Shown piece after piece: positions 22,407 through 35,197 of a DNA stretch of 64,000 nucleotides; positions within the stretch are counted from its first letter, which is position 1, and every line of letters starts with the position of its first letter. Source of the DNA: Anoxybacillus sp. J5B_2022. GTDB taxonomy: Bacteria; Bacillota; Bacilli; Bacillales; Anoxybacillaceae. The position numbers and the translations under genes are program-made. The stretch lies in contig NZ_JAPSMC010000001.1 in assembly GCF_026847645.1 (NCBI RefSeq), positions 62,001 through 126,000 of the forward strand, written 5' to 3'. The notes below the pieces were generated by a model that was not told the origin of the DNA, did no database searches, and was given only the letters and a program-made list of their open reading frames with translations.

Positions 22407-22529
22407 TCTCTTTCATCTCCTTCCGCCCTGAATCGTTTCGAAACAGAGTTTTTCTATCGTTGTAAGTAGCTTCATCGTTTAAACACACATGACAAAATTA
22501 TAACAAGGGCAAAGGGGTTTTGCAACTAG

Positions 22530-23801
22530 TTATTTTCTATTCCCCATACTTTTCCATTCCTCATCCAACAGCGCAAAAAATTCTTCGTTGGATTTTGTTT
22601 GCCGCAGTTTGTTTAAAAATCGGTCGATAAAGTCTGGGGTATCGGACATCGTTTTGCGAATCGCCCATAATTTTTCCAAATGTTCGCGCGGAATGAGCAA
22701 CTCTTCTTTCCGCGTGCCGGAGCGGCGAATATCGATCGCTGGAAAAATACGACGTTCTGCGAGCGAACGGTCGAGGTGCAACTCCATGTTGCCCGTTCCT
22801 TTAAACTCTTCGTAAATGACATCGTCCATGCGCGAGCCTGTATCGACAAGCGCGGTCGCTAAAATCGTTAAGCTGCCGCCTTCTTCAATGTTGCGCGCAG
22901 CACCGAAAAACCGTTTCGGACGGTGAAACGCAGCGGGGTCAATCCCCCCGGAAAGAGTGCGACCGCTCGGCGGGATGACTAAGTTGTACGCCCGCGCTAA
23001 GCGCGTAATGCTATCCATCAAAATCACGACATCGCGCTTATGCTCGACAAGGCGCATCGCCCGCTCTAATACAAGTTCTGCGACTTTAATATGGTTTTCC
23101 GGCACTTCGTCAAACGTCGAGCTGACGACATCGCCTTTAACCGAACGCTCAATGTCTGTCACTTCCTCCGGACGTTCGTCAATTAATAGCACAATCAGTT
23201 CTACATCTGGATGGTTCGTCGTAATGCTATTGGCAATTTCTTTTAACAGCATCGTCTTTCCTGCTTTTGGCGGTGCGACGATTAAGCCGCGCTGCCCAAA
23301 CCCAACTGGGGCAATTAAATCAATAATGCGCGTCGATAATTTGTCCGACGTCGTTTCTAGCTTCATTTGCCGGCTTGGGTAAAGCGGGGTCAACGCTGGG
23401 AAATGCACGCGTTCTTTCGCAATTTCTGGGTCTTCTCCGTTCACTGCTTCTACATGCAATAAGCCATAATAACGCTCGTTTTCTTTCGGAGGACGTACTT
23501 TTCCTGATACTTTATCGCCGTTACGCAAATCAAAGCGGCGAATTTGCGATGCGGAAATATAAATATCTTCCGTGCTTGGTGAGTAGTTAATTGGACGTAA
23601 AAAACCGAATCCTTCCGATTGGATAATTTCGAGGACGCCTTCCATAAACATGAGTCCATCTTGTTCTGCCCGTGCTTTTAAAATCGCGAAAATAAGCTCT
23701 TTTTTCGTTAGTTTGCTGTAGTACGAAATTTTATATTGCCGAGCAAGCTCGTACAACTCTTTTAGTTTCATATTTTCTAATACGGAAATCGTTAATTCCA
23801 T
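22530..23801 (-). CDS. rho: Transcription termination factor Rho
   Basis: Hexameric RNA helicase that ends transcription at unstructured C-rich RNA. 423 residues: N-terminal Rho_N helices ([29 protein letters not shown]), a cold-shock-like RNA-binding domain (about 50-125), and an ATPase domain with P-loop [14 protein letters not shown], Walker [17 protein letters not shown] and the Q-loop region. It ends close to rpmE. The 261-nt upstream gap is AT-rich with no clear gene. Confidence 0.97.
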   Translation of the reverse strand: MELTISVLENMKLKELYELARQYKISYYSKLTKKELIFAILKARAEQDGLMFMEGVLEIIQSEGFGFLRPINYSPSTEDIYISASQIRRFDLRNGDKVSGKVRPPKENERYYGLLHVEAVNGEDPEIAKERVHFPALTPLYPSRQMKLETTSDKLSTRIIDLIAPVGFGQRGLIVAPPKAGKTMLLKEIANSITTNHPDVELIVLLIDERPEEVTDIERSVKGDVVSSTFDEVPENHIKVAELVLERAMRLVEHKRDVVILMDSITRLARAYNLVIPPSGRTLSGGIDPAAFHRPKRFFGAARNIEEGGSLTILATALVDTGSRMDDVIYEEFKGTGNMELHLDRSLAERRIFPAIDIRRSGTRKEELLIPREHLEKLWAIRKTMSDTPDFIDRFLNKLRQTKSNEEFFALLDEEWKSMGNRK

Positions 23802-24011
23802 TTCAACACCACGCTTTTACTATTTTTCTGTCCCATGTCTACCAAATGGATCACATAAAATGATGGGATAAAGAAGATCATGAAGGTTTACTCATTTTTA
23901 AGAAGCAACAAATCGCAGAGCTTATTTTGTGCACACACAGCACGATTATTTTACCCTTTTTCGTATTTTTTAATCAATATATTTTTTTTCGCATTCTACT
24001 AAATCGGCGAA

Positions 24012-24057
24012 AAAGTGAAAAACAAGCGAGGGCGATGGTGGGAGTAGCCCTCGCTTG
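24012..24057 (-). terminator. Terminator after glpX
   Basis: Perfect 11-bp stem CAAGCGAGGGC / GCCCTCGCTTG, 13-nt loop, then TTTTTCACTTTTTC on the minus strand. Confidence 0.88.
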
Positions 24058-24062
24058 CCATT

Positions 24063-25028
24063 TTATGGCTTAATGACTAAATGCGGTTTTTTCTTCAAGC
24101 TATGGCGTCCGTCGATAAAACGAACCGTTCCCGATTTCGCACGCATAACGACCGAGTGTGTCTCCCCGTAAGAGCCTTTAAATTGCACGCCGCGCAACAA
24201 TTCGCCATCGGTCACTCCTGTAGCTGCAAAAATGGCATCGTCACCTTTTACTAAATCCTCCATACGCAACACTTTGTTGACGTCAAGCCCCATTTTTTTG
24301 CAGCGTTCAAGTTCCGCATCGTTTTGCGGAAGGAGCTTTCCTTGAATTTCTCCGCCTAAACATTTAAGCGCCACTGCCGCCAACACGCCCTCTGGCGCCC
24401 CGCCAGAACCAAATAAAATATCGACGCCTGTATGGTCAAATGCGGTATTAATCGCTGCGGCGACGTCGCCGTCGTTAATGAGCTTAATGCGTGCGCCTGC
24501 TTCGCGCAACTCAGCGATAATTCGTTCATGGCGCGGACGGTTTAGCACAATTGCCACCACATCTTCGACATCTTTATTTTTCGCTTTCGCAACCGCTTTC
24601 AAATTGTCGATAATCGGTGCGTTAATGTCGATCATGCCGACCGCTTCCGGCCCAACGGCGATTTTGTCCATATACATATCCGGGGCATGAAGCAAATTCC
24701 CGTGATCCGCTACCGCCACTACCGCTAGGGCGTTCCAACCTCCTGACGCGACGATGTTCGTCCCTTCTAACGGATCGACGGCTACATCGACACGTGGACC
24801 GTAGCCGTTTCCAAGCTTTTCGCCGATATATAACATCGGCGCCTCATCCATTTCCCCTTCGCCGATGACGACCGTTCCTTTCATCGGAATCGTATCGAAC
24901 ACATCTCGCATCGCAGACGTCGCTGCTCCATCTGCCTCATCTTTTCTGCCGCGTCCCATCCAGCGCGCCGCGGCTAGCGCGGCTGCTTCGGTGACGCGAA
25001 CGAGCTCCATCGATAAACTTCTTTCCAT
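24063..25028 (-). CDS. glpX: Fructose-1,6-bisphosphatase class II
   Basis: Gluconeogenic phosphatase removing the 1-phosphate of fructose 1,6-bisphosphate. 321 residues from ATG at 25028 (AGAGGGAGAAG upstream). Metal and phosphate motifs: [23 protein letters not shown], and the substrate loop [16 protein letters not shown]. It closes a carbon-metabolism run of glpX, murA2, transaldolase and fba. Confidence 0.96.
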   Translation of the reverse strand: MERSLSMELVRVTEAAALAAARWMGRGRKDEADGAATSAMRDVFDTIPMKGTVVIGEGEMDEAPMLYIGEKLGNGYGPRVDVAVDPLEGTNIVASGGWNALAVVAVADHGNLLHAPDMYMDKIAVGPEAVGMIDINAPIIDNLKAVAKAKNKDVEDVVAIVLNRPRHERIIAELREAGARIKLINDGDVAAAINTAFDHTGVDILFGSGGAPEGVLAAVALKCLGGEIQGKLLPQNDAELERCKKMGLDVNKVLRMEDLVKGDDAIFAATGVTDGELLRGVQFKGSYGETHSVVMRAKSGTVRFIDGRHSLKKKPHLVIKP

Positions 25029-25056
25029 CGTAACTTCTCCCTCTCCCCTTCGTTGC

Positions 25057-26343
25057 TTACGAATTTTGCATTTGTTCAATTTCTTGATCGGTCATTTTTT
25101 CGCGCCAAATGGTTGCCCCTAAACCAGCTAATTTTTCGACAAGGTTGCTATACCCGCGGTCAATATGCTCAAGGCCGGTAATTTCCGTTACCCCTTCGGC
25201 CATCAGCCCTGCGATAACAAGCGATGCGCCTGCTCGTAAATCGCTCGCTTTTACTTTTGCGCCTTGCAGCTGAACAGGTCCAGTCACAATTGCCGAACGA
25301 CCTTCGACTTTAATATTCGCATTCATGCGGCGCAATTCATCAATATGCTTAAACCTTGAGCTATAAATCGTATCTGTCACCACGCTCGTCCCAGTTGCTT
25401 TCGTTAACAACGTCGTAAACGGCTGCTGGAGATCGGTCGGAAATCCTGGGTAGACGAGCGTCTTGACGTCGACCGCCTTCATCGATGGGACGCTTTTCAC
25501 GAGTAGTTGGTCATCGCTCGCTTCGACGTGCACGCCCATCTCGCGCAGCTTCGCCGTCAATGACTCAACGTGCTGCGGAATGACGTTGTCGACAATGACT
25601 TCGTTTCCCATCGCCGCCGCAGCAATCATAAATGTTCCCGCTTCAATTCGGTCGGGAATAATCGAGTGGCGGCAGCCGGAAAGTTTGTCCACTCCTTCAA
25701 TCCGAATCACATCCGTTCCTGCTCCCTTAATTTTGGCGCCCATGTTCGATAACAATGTCGCGACATCAATAATTTCCGGCTCTTTCGCCGCGTTTTCGAT
25801 AATCGTGCGCCCTTTGGCGCGAACGGCCGCCAACATAATGTTAATCGTTGCCCCGACGCTGACCACGTCCAAATAAATGCGCGCACCGCGCAGTTCATCG
25901 GCGCGTAAATAAATCGCTCCTTGTTCGTTTGTCACCTTAACTCCTAACGCTTCAAACCCTTTAATATGCTGGTCGATTGGGCGCGGGCCTAAATGGCAGC
26001 CGCCCGGTAGCCCGATGACTGCCTTTTTGAACCGTCCGACCATCGCCCCCATCAAGTAGTAAGAAGCGCGTAATTTTTTCACTTTTCCGTTTGGAAGAGG
26101 CATTGACACGATGTTCGTCGGGTCAATCGTTGCTTCCTTGCCATCAAAATAAAACGTGCCGCCAATTTCTTCGATTAACTCACCTAATACACGAACATCT
26201 GAAATATCCGGCAAACCTTCAATCGTTACGGGCGATTCGGCAAGAATCGTTGCTGGGATGAGCGCGACGGCGCTATTTTTTGCCCCGCTAATTCGCACCG
26301 TTCCGTTTAATCGGTCGCCACCGATGATTTTTAACTTTTCCAT
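25057..26343 (-). CDS. murA2: UDP-N-acetylglucosamine 1-carboxyvinyltransferase (second MurA)
   Basis: First committed step of peptidoglycan synthesis, adding enolpyruvate to UDP-GlcNAc; the fosfomycin target. 428 residues. The catalytic Cys is in [15 protein letters not shown] and the N-terminal [18 protein letters not shown] motif is complete. The position next to fba and rho matches B. subtilis murAB (murZ), the auxiliary paralogue, rather than murAA. Confidence 0.95.
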   Translation of the reverse strand: MEKLKIIGGDRLNGTVRISGAKNSAVALIPATILAESPVTIEGLPDISDVRVLGELIEEIGGTFYFDGKEATIDPTNIVSMPLPNGKVKKLRASYYLMGAMVGRFKKAVIGLPGGCHLGPRPIDQHIKGFEALGVKVTNEQGAIYLRADELRGARIYLDVVSVGATINIMLAAVRAKGRTIIENAAKEPEIIDVATLLSNMGAKIKGAGTDVIRIEGVDKLSGCRHSIIPDRIEAGTFMIAAAAMGNEVIVDNVIPQHVESLTAKLREMGVHVEASDDQLLVKSVPSMKAVDVKTLVYPGFPTDLQQPFTTLLTKATGTSVVTDTIYSSRFKHIDELRRMNANIKVEGRSAIVTGPVQLQGAKVKASDLRAGASLVIAGLMAEGVTEITGLEHIDRGYSNLVEKLAGLGATIWREKMTDQEIEQMQNS

Positions 26344-26427
26344 TATAGTCTCCCTTCCAGCGAAGATGACTGATGTTTGCGCAACTTACAAGGAAACAGT
26401 TACAGTTTAGACAAAAAAGACCGATTT

Positions 26428-27072
26428 TTATCGCTGTTGGCTATTCCAATCCGCTAAAAATTTTTCGATTCCTTGGTCTGTTAACGGATGTTGGCATAGT
26501 TGGATTAACACTTTATAAGGAACGGTCGCGATATGCGCCCCACGCAACGCCGCCTCTGTGACATGCAACGGATGGCGAATCGATGCGGCGATAATTTCTG
26601 TTTCAATGCCGTGAATATCAAAAATGTTGGCAATTGTTGAGATGAGCTCCAATCCGTTATGGCCGATGTCGTCTAACCGACCGAGGAATGGAGAAACATA
26701 CGTCGCGCCTGCACGTGCTGCTAGCAGTGCTTGGTTCGCATTGAAAATGAGCGTCACGTTCGTTTTAATTCCTTTTTCGCTGAACACTTTCACCGCTTTT
26801 AGCCCTTCCGGTGTCATCGGCACTTTAATTGTAATGTTTGGTGCGATTTTCGCCAGCTCTTCGCCTTCTTTAATCATGCCTTCTGCATCGGTCGAAATGA
26901 CTTCCGCGCTGACAGACCCTGATACGATGTCGGTAATTTCGCGAAGACGGTCGTGAAACGACACGTTTTCTTTCGCTACAAGGCTTGGGTTTGTCGTGAC
27001 ACCTGCTAATACACCCAATTCATTCGCTTTTTTAATTTCTTCCAAATTGGCGGTATCAATAAAAAACTTCAC
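26428..27072 (-). CDS. ywjH: Fructose-6-phosphate aldolase / short transaldolase
   Basis: Class I aldolase-fold enzyme of the pentose phosphate pathway, 214 residues. The Schiff-base Lys is in [21 protein letters not shown] and [32 protein letters not shown] are family signatures. Sequence alone does not settle transaldolase versus fructose-6-phosphate aldolase activity. It lies between fba and murA2. Confidence 0.93.
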   Translation of the reverse strand: MKFFIDTANLEEIKKANELGVLAGVTTNPSLVAKENVSFHDRLREITDIVSGSVSAEVISTDAEGMIKEGEELAKIAPNITIKVPMTPEGLKAVKVFSEKGIKTNVTLIFNANQALLAARAGATYVSPFLGRLDDIGHNGLELISTIANIFDIHGIETEIIAASIRHPLHVTEAALRGAHIATVPYKVLIQLCQHPLTDQGIEKFLADWNSQQR

Positions 27073-27092
27073 GTTTTCCTCCTCCTTTTTCT

Positions 27093-27133
27093 AAAAAAAG
27101 GTAGCTTTTTTCCTTTGCCTAGCAGCTACCTTA
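27093..27133 (-). terminator. Terminator after fba
   Basis: AAGGTAGCT / AGCTACCTT stem with a minus-strand tail CTTTTTTTAG. It lies between fba and the transaldolase gene, 54 nt past the fba stop. A second small GC hairpin (about 27153-27168) sits just before it. Confidence 0.75.
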
Positions 27134-27186
27134 AATATGAAACAAAACCGCTCGCTCCGGCTTTGCCGGAACGATGCGGCTAATCA

Positions 27187-28047
27187 TTACAATGCTTTTC
27201 CTGAGGAACCGAATTCACGCATTTTGCCGATGACCGTTGCTTTAATCGCATCACGGCCAGGACCGATAAATTTGCGTGGGTCATACACTTTTTCGTCTTT
27301 CGCTAAAATTTCGCGAACGACTTTTGTGAAAGCGATTTGGTTTTCTGTGTTTACGTTAATTTTCGACGTACCGAGCGAAATCGCACGTTGAATTTGTTCT
27401 GTCGGAATGCCTGTACCGCCGTGCAATACAAGCGGAATACGCGTCAAATCACGGATGATTTCCATTTCTTTAAATCCAAGTTTCGGCTCCCCTTTATAAG
27501 GGCCGTGAACCGAACCGAGCGCAGGTGCTAAACAGTCAATGCCTGTCCGCTTCACTAATTCTTCGCACTCTTTCGGGTCTGCATAAATGACACCGTCCGC
27601 TACGACATCGTCTTCTTGTCCACCGACTGTGCCAAGTTCTGCTTCAACCGATACGCCGCGTGCATGGGCATATTCGACAACTTGTGACGTAATTTGCACA
27701 TTTTCTTCAAATGGATGGTGAGAAGCGTCAATCATGACCGAGGTAAATCCAGCATCAATCGCTGCTTTACATTTTTCAAAGCTAGAACCGTGATCGAGGT
27801 GGATGGCCACTGGCACCGTAATGTTCATATCTTCCATTAAGCCTTTGACCATGTGGACGACTGTTTTGAAGCCGCCCATGTAACGAGCTGCACCTTCGGA
27901 TACACCAAGAATGACTGGAGACTTTTCTTCTTCCGCTGCCGCTAAAATCGCTTGCGTCCATTCGAGGTTGTTGATGTTAAATTGCCCGACCGCATATTTT
28001 TCGGCTAACGCTTTATCGAGCATTTCCTTCATTGACACTAAAGGCAT
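27187..28047 (-). CDS. fbaA: Class II fructose-bisphosphate aldolase
   Basis: Zinc-dependent glycolytic aldolase. 286 residues. Zinc and catalytic motifs [32 protein letters not shown] and [10 protein letters not shown]. It begins [10 protein letters not shown] after AAGGAGGATC. It lies downstream of spo0F. Confidence 0.97.
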   Translation of the reverse strand: MPLVSMKEMLDKALAEKYAVGQFNINNLEWTQAILAAAEEEKSPVILGVSEGAARYMGGFKTVVHMVKGLMEDMNITVPVAIHLDHGSSFEKCKAAIDAGFTSVMIDASHHPFEENVQITSQVVEYAHARGVSVEAELGTVGGQEDDVVADGVIYADPKECEELVKRTGIDCLAPALGSVHGPYKGEPKLGFKEMEIIRDLTRIPLVLHGGTGIPTEQIQRAISLGTSKINVNTENQIAFTKVVREILAKDEKVYDPRKFIGPGRDAIKATVIGKMREFGSSGKAL

Positions 28048-28232
28048 GATCGAGATCCTCCTTAATCGTTAAACTTCGCCTTTCGCTAACAAGGGGCTAT
28101 GCGTAGCATCACCATTTTATGTAAAAATATGTATGAAAGGCGCGCTTCCTACGTTATAAGCATACCAACTTACAATGAAAACAGCAACCTTCAGGAGGGG
28201 CGTGAATTTAACAATAATTTGTCGAAAGCGCA

Positions 28233-28595
28233 TTACAACGAAATATATTTTCGCACCGCATCACGCATATCGTCGATATCAAACGGTTTCGCAAAATGCA
28301 TGACTGCCCCTAGTTCTCTCGTTTCTTGGATCATATCAAGTTCGCCGTACGCTGTCATAATAATCACCTTAATGTCGCGGTTAATTTCTTTAATGCGCTT
28401 TAGTATTTCAATTCCGTCCATGCCAGGGATTTTCATATCAAGCAATACTAAGTCCGGCTGATGCTTTTGCACAATGTCTAGCGCTTGTACGCCGTTCGAT
28501 GCTTGAAACGTCGTATACCCTTCCCGCTGAAATACTTCGTTCAACAAAATGCGAATACCGTATTGGTCATCGACGATTAGAAGCTTATTTCCCAT
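28233..28595 (-). CDS. spo0F: Sporulation phosphorelay response regulator Spo0F
   Basis: Single-domain receiver passing phosphate from sensor kinases to Spo0B and on to Spo0A. 120 residues, nearly all receiver domain: acidic pocket VDDQYGIR, phospho-acceptor Asp53 in [12 protein letters not shown], conserved Thr in [10 protein letters not shown] and Lys in FAKPFDIDD. There is no output domain. Divergent from the DUF2529 gene. Confidence 0.97.
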   Translation of the reverse strand: MGNKLLIVDDQYGIRILLNEVFQREGYTTFQASNGVQALDIVQKHQPDLVLLDMKIPGMDGIEILKRIKEINRDIKVIIMTAYGELDMIQETRELGAVMHFAKPFDIDDMRDAVRKYISL

Positions 28596-28630
28596 GTTTA
28601 CGCACCTCTATTCTTTCGTTTCCTGCTTGT

Positions 28631-28660
28631 ATATTTCGCCTTCTTTTGTTATTTTCCTGC
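28631..28660 (-). promoter_or_regulatory. Candidate sigma-H promoter of spo0F
   Basis: Minus strand GCAGGAAAA (28660-28652), 12-nt spacer, GCGAAATAT (28639-28631), fitting the sigma-H pattern RNAGGAWWW / RNNGAATWW with one shifted base in the -10. B. subtilis spo0F has a sigma-H promoter. It ends 35 nt before the ATG. Confidence 0.55.
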
Positions 28661-28728
28661 CGTTTTGGAATAAACGACCCAAAAGTATGAGGAAAGTTAC
28701 TGCAAAAGTAGGGTATATCCTGGAAAAG

Positions 28729-28756
28729 TTGTGTTCTTCCCTAAAACAAGTATACT
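28729..28756 (+). promoter_or_regulatory. Candidate promoter of the DUF2529 gene
   Basis: TTGTGT (28729-28734), 16-nt spacer, TATACT (28751-28756), 27 nt before the ATG at 28783. Confidence 0.45.
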
Positions 28757-28782
28757 GTAATGATGAGAAGGAAGGTGAAAAA

Positions 28783-29307
28783 ATGCTCAAAATTTTTCTA
28801 ACACAATTACACGGCTATTTAAAAAAACTCACAGAAGAGGAAATGGCAATTGAAGATGGCGCTCGTTTGCTTGCGCAAGCAGTGGTAGGAGAAGGGCGCA
28901 TTTTCGTGCACGGGGTGGAGGAAATGGAAGCGGTCGTCATAGACGCGATAAAAGGGAGAGACGCCTTGCCGAAAGTCGCACGATTGGTTGAAAACGGCGC
29001 CATTTGCGACGACATCGATGAAACCGACCGTCTACTACTTATCGCACCATTTGCCAACGATGAGGAAGCGATACGTTTAGCAGAGCAGTTGAGCGGAAAA
29101 GTGCCGATTGTTGCTATTGCGGCGGCCACCGACGGAGAACGTTCGCTTGCCGATCTCGTCGATGTTTATATCGACAGCAAGCTTACAAAACCGCTCCTTC
29201 CGCGTGAAGACGGGACGCGCTTCGGTTTCCCAGCAACGATTACAGCGCTATTTGCCTATTATTGCTTATTGTTTACGGTACATGAAATTTTAGAGGAGTA
29301 TGAGTAA
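28783..29307 (+). CDS. ywjG: DUF2529 family protein (YwjG)
   Basis: 174-residue cytosolic protein of unknown function, conserved between spo0F and pyrG in Bacillus. It has an N-terminal helix pair (LKKLTEEEMAIEDGARLLAQAVVGEGRIFVHG) and a SIS-like alternating alpha/beta pattern (DRLLLIAPFANDEEAIRLAEQL...VPIVAIAAATDGERSLADLVDVYID), suggesting a phosphosugar-type fold without clear catalytic residues. The ATG at 28783 follows AAGGAAGGTG; the longer open frame starts inside spo0F antisense and is rejected. Confidence 0.85.
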   Translation: MLKIFLTQLHGYLKKLTEEEMAIEDGARLLAQAVVGEGRIFVHGVEEMEAVVIDAIKGRDALPKVARLVENGAICDDIDETDRLLLIAPFANDEEAIRLAEQLSGKVPIVAIAAATDGERSLADLVDVYIDSKLTKPLLPREDGTRFGFPATITALFAYYCLLFTVHEILEEYE

Positions 29308-29338
29308 AAAGACGATCCGCGTGGGATCGTCTTTTTAT
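29306..29338. terminator. Bidirectional terminator between ywjG and pyrG
   Basis: AAAAAGACGATCC / GGATCGTCTTTTT; A and T runs on both sides serve the plus-strand gene directly. For pyrG it lies about 100 nt beyond the stop, after an intergenic repeat. Confidence 0.85.
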
Positions 29339-29339
29339 T

Positions 29340-31113
<1,774 letters not shown>

Positions 31114-31138
31114 ATTTTTTATCGGTTCTATTTTGAAA

Positions 31139-31180
31139 GAGCCCAAATAAGATTCTACATAGCTAAACTGACAAAGTCAA
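31139..31180 (-). promoter_or_regulatory. pyrG promoter with GGGCTC start
   Basis: Minus strand TTGACT (31180-31175), 17-nt spacer, TAGAAT (31157-31152), then GGGCTC at 31144-31139 placed 8 nt after the -10. In B. subtilis pyrG, transcripts starting GGGC gain extra G residues when CTP is scarce. Confidence 0.85.
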
Positions 31181-31188
31181 GGGGATTG

Positions 31189-31752
31189 TTATTCTTCTTC
31201 CTCTGTTTCTTCAAAATCGTCGATTAGCTCGTCGTCTAGCTCTTCTTCTAATTCTTCTTCCCCTAGATCAAATTCTTCATCAAGCAGTTCGTCCTCAAGC
31301 TCATCGGCATCATCGAGATCAAATTCCTCTTCATCGAGCAATTCATCATCTAAAACATCTTCGACATCGTCATAGTCGTCAAGAACGTCGTAATCCAACT
31401 CTTCTTCATCGATAATTTCATCGTAATCTTCATACTCATCATCCAACTTTTTCTTCTTCTTCGGCTTGAACGTTGTGACGTTTTCATCTTCTGTTTGGTC
31501 GTACGGATACCACGAACGTAACCCCCAACGATCCTCGCTCACACAAATAAAACGGCCATCAATATTTAAATCTGTATAAAATTGCGCAAGGCGCGCTTGC
31601 ACTTGGTCCTCCGTCAAATTCGCCAAAGCAGCAATTTCTTGGACGAGCTGTGGAAAAGGCATCGCTTCTTTTTTATCGCTCATGACTAAATAAGCGAGTT
31701 CCACAAGCGACATTTCTTGCAATTCTTCTGGAGAGTATTGCTGCAAACTCAC
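31189..31752 (-). CDS. rpoE: DNA-directed RNA polymerase delta subunit
   Basis: Gram-positive polymerase subunit that speeds recycling and reduces non-specific binding. 187 residues: folded N-terminal HARE-type domain (about 1-95, QYSPEELQEMSLVELAYLVM), a basic KPKKKKK patch, then a long disordered tail almost entirely Asp, Glu and Leu. GTG at 31752 (MSLQQYSPEEL) is 8 nt after AAAGGGAG; an in-frame GTG three codons earlier lies inside that site. Confidence 0.95.
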   Translation of the reverse strand: MSLQQYSPEELQEMSLVELAYLVMSDKKEAMPFPQLVQEIAALANLTEDQVQARLAQFYTDLNIDGRFICVSEDRWGLRSWYPYDQTEDENVTTFKPKKKKKLDDEYEDYDEIIDEEELDYDVLDDYDDVEDVLDDELLDEEEFDLDDADELEDELLDEEFDLGEEELEEELDDELIDDFEETEEEE

Positions 31753-31890
31753 ATCCGGCACTCCCTTTCTATGTAATATTCCGAATAAATAAATGAATGC
31801 ATGAAATACATACCATTCATTATAAACAATTTCCCTTTGTTTATGCTAGGTCTTCGACGAGCGTTTCATAAAAAATTGTTGCTTTTTCGT

Positions 31891-31922
31891 GAAAAAGGGG
31901 CTGATCGATAATCGACCAGCCT
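31891..31922 (-). terminator. Terminator after icmF
   Basis: 11-bp stem GGCTGGTCGAT / ATCGATCAGCC with one G-T mismatch, then CCTTTTTC on the minus strand, starting at the stop codon. Confidence 0.85.
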
Positions 31923-34900
31923 TACATATTGCGGCGGTATTGCCCGCCGACTTCGTATAACGCTTTTGTAATTTGCCCGAGGCTCGCTACTTTAACCGTT
32001 TCCATCAATTCTGCGAAAATGTTGCCGCCGCTCACCGCGACATGTTTCAATCGCTTCAATGCTTCGTCGGCTTTGTCCTTGTTTCGCTCTTGGAACGCTC
32101 GTAAATTCGTAATTTGCAATTCTTTTTCTTCGTAAGAAGCGCGCGCTAATTGAATGTTGTTTAACTCTTCTTCCGACGGCGGATTTGGGTTTAAATACGT
32201 ATTGACGCCGATGATCGGCAGTTCACCGCTATGCTTTTTCATTTCATAATACATCGATTCGTCTTGAATTTTGCCGCGCTGATATTGCATTTCCATCGCG
32301 CCTAATACGCCGCCGCGGTCGTTGAGCCGCTCAAATTCTTGCAATACCGCTTCTTCGACTAAGTCCGTCAACTCTTCAATAATAAACGAGCCTTGCAGCG
32401 GATTTTCGTTTTTCGTTAACCCGTGCTCTTTTGTAATGATCAGCTGAATCGCCATCGCCCGACGGACCGACTCTTCGGTTGGTGTCGTAATCGCTTCGTC
32501 GTAGGCGTTTGTATGCAGCGAGTTACAGTTATCATGCAACGCCATTAACGCTTGTAGCGTCGTCCGGATGTCGTTAAAGTCAATTTCTTGCGCATGGAGC
32601 GAGCGGCCGGACGTTTGCACGTGATATTTTAATTTTTGGCTCCGCTCATTTGCCCCGTATTTTTCGCGCATGACAACCGCCCAAATGCGGCGAGCGACGC
32701 GGCCGATGACCGAGTACTCTGGGTCTAAGCCGTTGCTAAAGAAAAACGATAAGTTTGGCGCAAAATCATCAATATGCATGCCCCGGCTTAAATAATATTC
32801 GACATACGTAAAGCCGTTCGCTAATGTAAACGCTAGCTGCGTAATCGGGTTTGCCCCCGCTTCGGCAATATGGTAGCCGGAAATCGAGACAGAGTAATAG
32901 TTGCGTACTTTATGTTGAATAAAGTACTCTTGAATGTCCCCCATCATTTTCAGCGCAAATTCCGTTGAGAAAATGCACGTATTTTGTCCCTGGTCTTCTT
33001 TTAAAATATCGGCTTGCACCGTGCCGCGCACCGTTTGTAGCGTCCATGCTTTCACTTCTTCATATTCTTCTTTCGTCAGCGGGCGGCCAAGCTCTTGTTC
33101 GCGTTTTTCGACTTGTTGCTCGATGGCGGTATTCATAAACATCGCTAAAATAATCGGCGCTGGTCCGTTAATCGTCATCGACACAGACGTCGATGGATGA
33201 CATAAGTCAAAGCCTTTATACAATCGTTTCATATCGTCGAGCGTACAGACGCTGACGCCGCTTTCGCCGACTTTTCCGAAAATGTCTGGACGGTATTGTG
33301 GGTCTTCGCCGTATAACGTTACCGAGTCAAACGCTGTACTTAAACGCTTCGCCGGATCGTCTTTACATAAATAGTGGAAGCGGCGGTTCGTTCGCTCTGG
33401 CGTTCCTTCCCCAGCGAATTGCCGTTTCGGATCTTCCCCTTGCCGCTTAAATGGGAAGACGCCGGCGGTGTATGGGAAAAAGCCAGGAACGTTTTCTTTA
33501 TACACCCAGCGCAAAATTTCCCCGTAGTCTTTAAATTTCGGCAGCGCGACTTTCGGAATGTCTAGCCCCGCAAGGCTTTTCGTCGTCAATTCGGTGACGA
33601 TTTCTTTGTCGCGAATTTTTGTAACAAATTGTTTCGCGCGATATTTCGCTTTCACGTCTTCCCACGACCCGAGAATTCGCTTCGATTCCGCAGTTAACTC
33701 GTTTTCGTAATGCTGTTTTAACGTCTCTAGCGACGCAATCACTTCTTCTTGCCCGCGCTCTTTCGCTGCCGCAATCGCCCCTTCGATTTGGAACAAACGG
33801 CGAGCAAGTTCGCTTTGTTTTTCCACATATTTATGGTAATTGCGCACCGTATCGGCAATTTCGCGCAAATAATGGCGGCGTTCGTTCGGAATAATGACAT
33901 TTTGTTTTTGCACGTCTGCGACGGTTTCGAGCGTCGTCGTCCAGTTCGTACCTGCTTTTTTATTAATTAAATCAATCAAAGCGACAAAAAGCGTATTCGT
34001 GCCCGGGTCGTTAAATTGGCTTGCAATCGTTCCGTACACCGGCATTTCTGATAACTCTTTATCAAATAGTTGGTGGCTGCGTTGATATTGTTTTTGTACT
34101 TGCCGTTTGGCATCTTCTGAGCCTTTTCGTTCAAATTTATTAATGACGATAAGGTCGGCATAGTCAATCATGTCGATTTTCTCTAGCTGTGTCGGCGCCC
34201 CGAACTCGCTCGTCATGACATACATAGAAATGTCGCTCACTTCGGTAATCGCCGCATCGCCTTGACCGATGCCGCTTGTTTCCACGATGATTAAGTCAAA
34301 TCCACCCGCTTTCACGACTTGAATCGCTTCTTTAATCGCGAGCGACAACTCCGAGCGCGAATGGCGCGTCGCTAAGCTGCGCATGTAGACGCGCGGCGAG
34401 TTGATGGAGTTCATGCGAATGCGGTCGCCAAGTAGCGCACCACCTGTTTTTTGCTTTGTCGGGTCAACCGATAAAATTGCCACTTTTTTCTCCGGAATTT
34501 CGTTTAAAAAGCGGCGGACGAGTTCATCGGTTAACGAGCTTTTTCCTGCGCCGCCCGTTCCGGTAATGCCGACGACTGGCACGTGTTTTGCCATTTCTTT
34601 TACTTTCCCAAGGACGCGTTCAATAGTTGCGGCTGCTTCATCGTCTGCATCTAGCAAGTTTTCACAAACGGTAATAAGCCGAGCGACCGCTTGCACATCG
34701 CCGTTCGGCAGGCGGTCGAGTTCGTCCGTCAACTGCTTTACCGTCGGGAAATCACACTCTTCTAACATGACGTTAATCATGCCTTGCAACCCGAGCACGC
34801 GCCCGTCTTCCGGTGAAAAAATGCGGGCGATGCCGTAGTCGTGCAATTCTTTGATCTCTTTTGGAATGATGACGCCGCCCCCGCCGCCGTAAATGCGGAT

Positions 34901-35176
34901 ATGGGAGGCGCCGCGTTCTTTTAATAAGTCGTACATATATTTAAAAAATTCCATATGGCCGCCTTGGTAAGAAGAGACGGCAATGCCTTGCACATCCTCT
35001 TGGATGGCGGCATTGACAATCTCCTCTGCCGAACGGTTATGTCCTAAATGAATAACTTCTGCGCCGCTTGCTTGCAAAATGCGGCGCATAATATTGATCG
35101 AGGCATCGTGGCCATCGAATAAGCTGGAGGCTGTCACAAAACGAACATGATGTTTCGGCCGATAAATGTGTGCCAT
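31922..35176 (-). CDS. icmF: Fused isobutyryl-CoA mutase with G-protein chaperone
   Basis: 1084-residue coenzyme B12 enzyme. Order: B12-binding domain (about 1-140, cobalt-ligand motif DGHDAS with His23), a MeaI-type GTPase (about 150-420, Walker [32 protein letters not shown]), then the acyl-CoA mutase barrel (about 520-1084, [48 protein letters not shown]). It rearranges isobutyryl-CoA and n-butyryl-CoA; the Geobacillus homologue also converts isovaleryl- and pivalyl-CoA. Last gene of the acyl-CoA operon, linking branched-chain acids to beta-oxidation. Confidence 0.97.
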   Translation of the reverse strand: MAHIYRPKHHVRFVTASSLFDGHDASINIMRRILQASGAEVIHLGHNRSAEEIVNAAIQEDVQGIAVSSYQGGHMEFFKYMYDLLKERGASHIRIYGGGGGVIIPKEIKELHDYGIARIFSPEDGRVLGLQGMINVMLEECDFPTVKQLTDELDRLPNGDVQAVARLITVCENLLDADDEAAATIERVLGKVKEMAKHVPVVGITGTGGAGKSSLTDELVRRFLNEIPEKKVAILSVDPTKQKTGGALLGDRIRMNSINSPRVYMRSLATRHSRSELSLAIKEAIQVVKAGGFDLIIVETSGIGQGDAAITEVSDISMYVMTSEFGAPTQLEKIDMIDYADLIVINKFERKGSEDAKRQVQKQYQRSHQLFDKELSEMPVYGTIASQFNDPGTNTLFVALIDLINKKAGTNWTTTLETVADVQKQNVIIPNERRHYLREIADTVRNYHKYVEKQSELARRLFQIEGAIAAAKERGQEEVIASLETLKQHYENELTAESKRILGSWEDVKAKYRAKQFVTKIRDKEIVTELTTKSLAGLDIPKVALPKFKDYGEILRWVYKENVPGFFPYTAGVFPFKRQGEDPKRQFAGEGTPERTNRRFHYLCKDDPAKRLSTAFDSVTLYGEDPQYRPDIFGKVGESGVSVCTLDDMKRLYKGFDLCHPSTSVSMTINGPAPIILAMFMNTAIEQQVEKREQELGRPLTKEEYEEVKAWTLQTVRGTVQADILKEDQGQNTCIFSTEFALKMMGDIQEYFIQHKVRNYYSVSISGYHIAEAGANPITQLAFTLANGFTYVEYYLSRGMHIDDFAPNLSFFFSNGLDPEYSVIGRVARRIWAVVMREKYGANERSQKLKYHVQTSGRSLHAQEIDFNDIRTTLQALMALHDNCNSLHTNAYDEAITTPTEESVRRAMAIQLIITKEHGLTKNENPLQGSFIIEELTDLVEEAVLQEFERLNDRGGVLGAMEMQYQRGKIQDESMYYEMKKHSGELPIIGVNTYLNPNPPSEEELNNIQLARASYEEKELQITNLRAFQERNKDKADEALKRLKHVAVSGGNIFAELMETVKVASLGQITKALYEVGGQYRRNM

Positions 35177-35197
35177 CCTCTCTCTCCCCCTTTGTCG

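Noticed and set aside
34577-34592. Second sigma-54-like match TGGCAC-N5-TTGCC
   Set aside because: Lies inside icmF on the antisense strand with no gene downstream, and the last base is off consensus.
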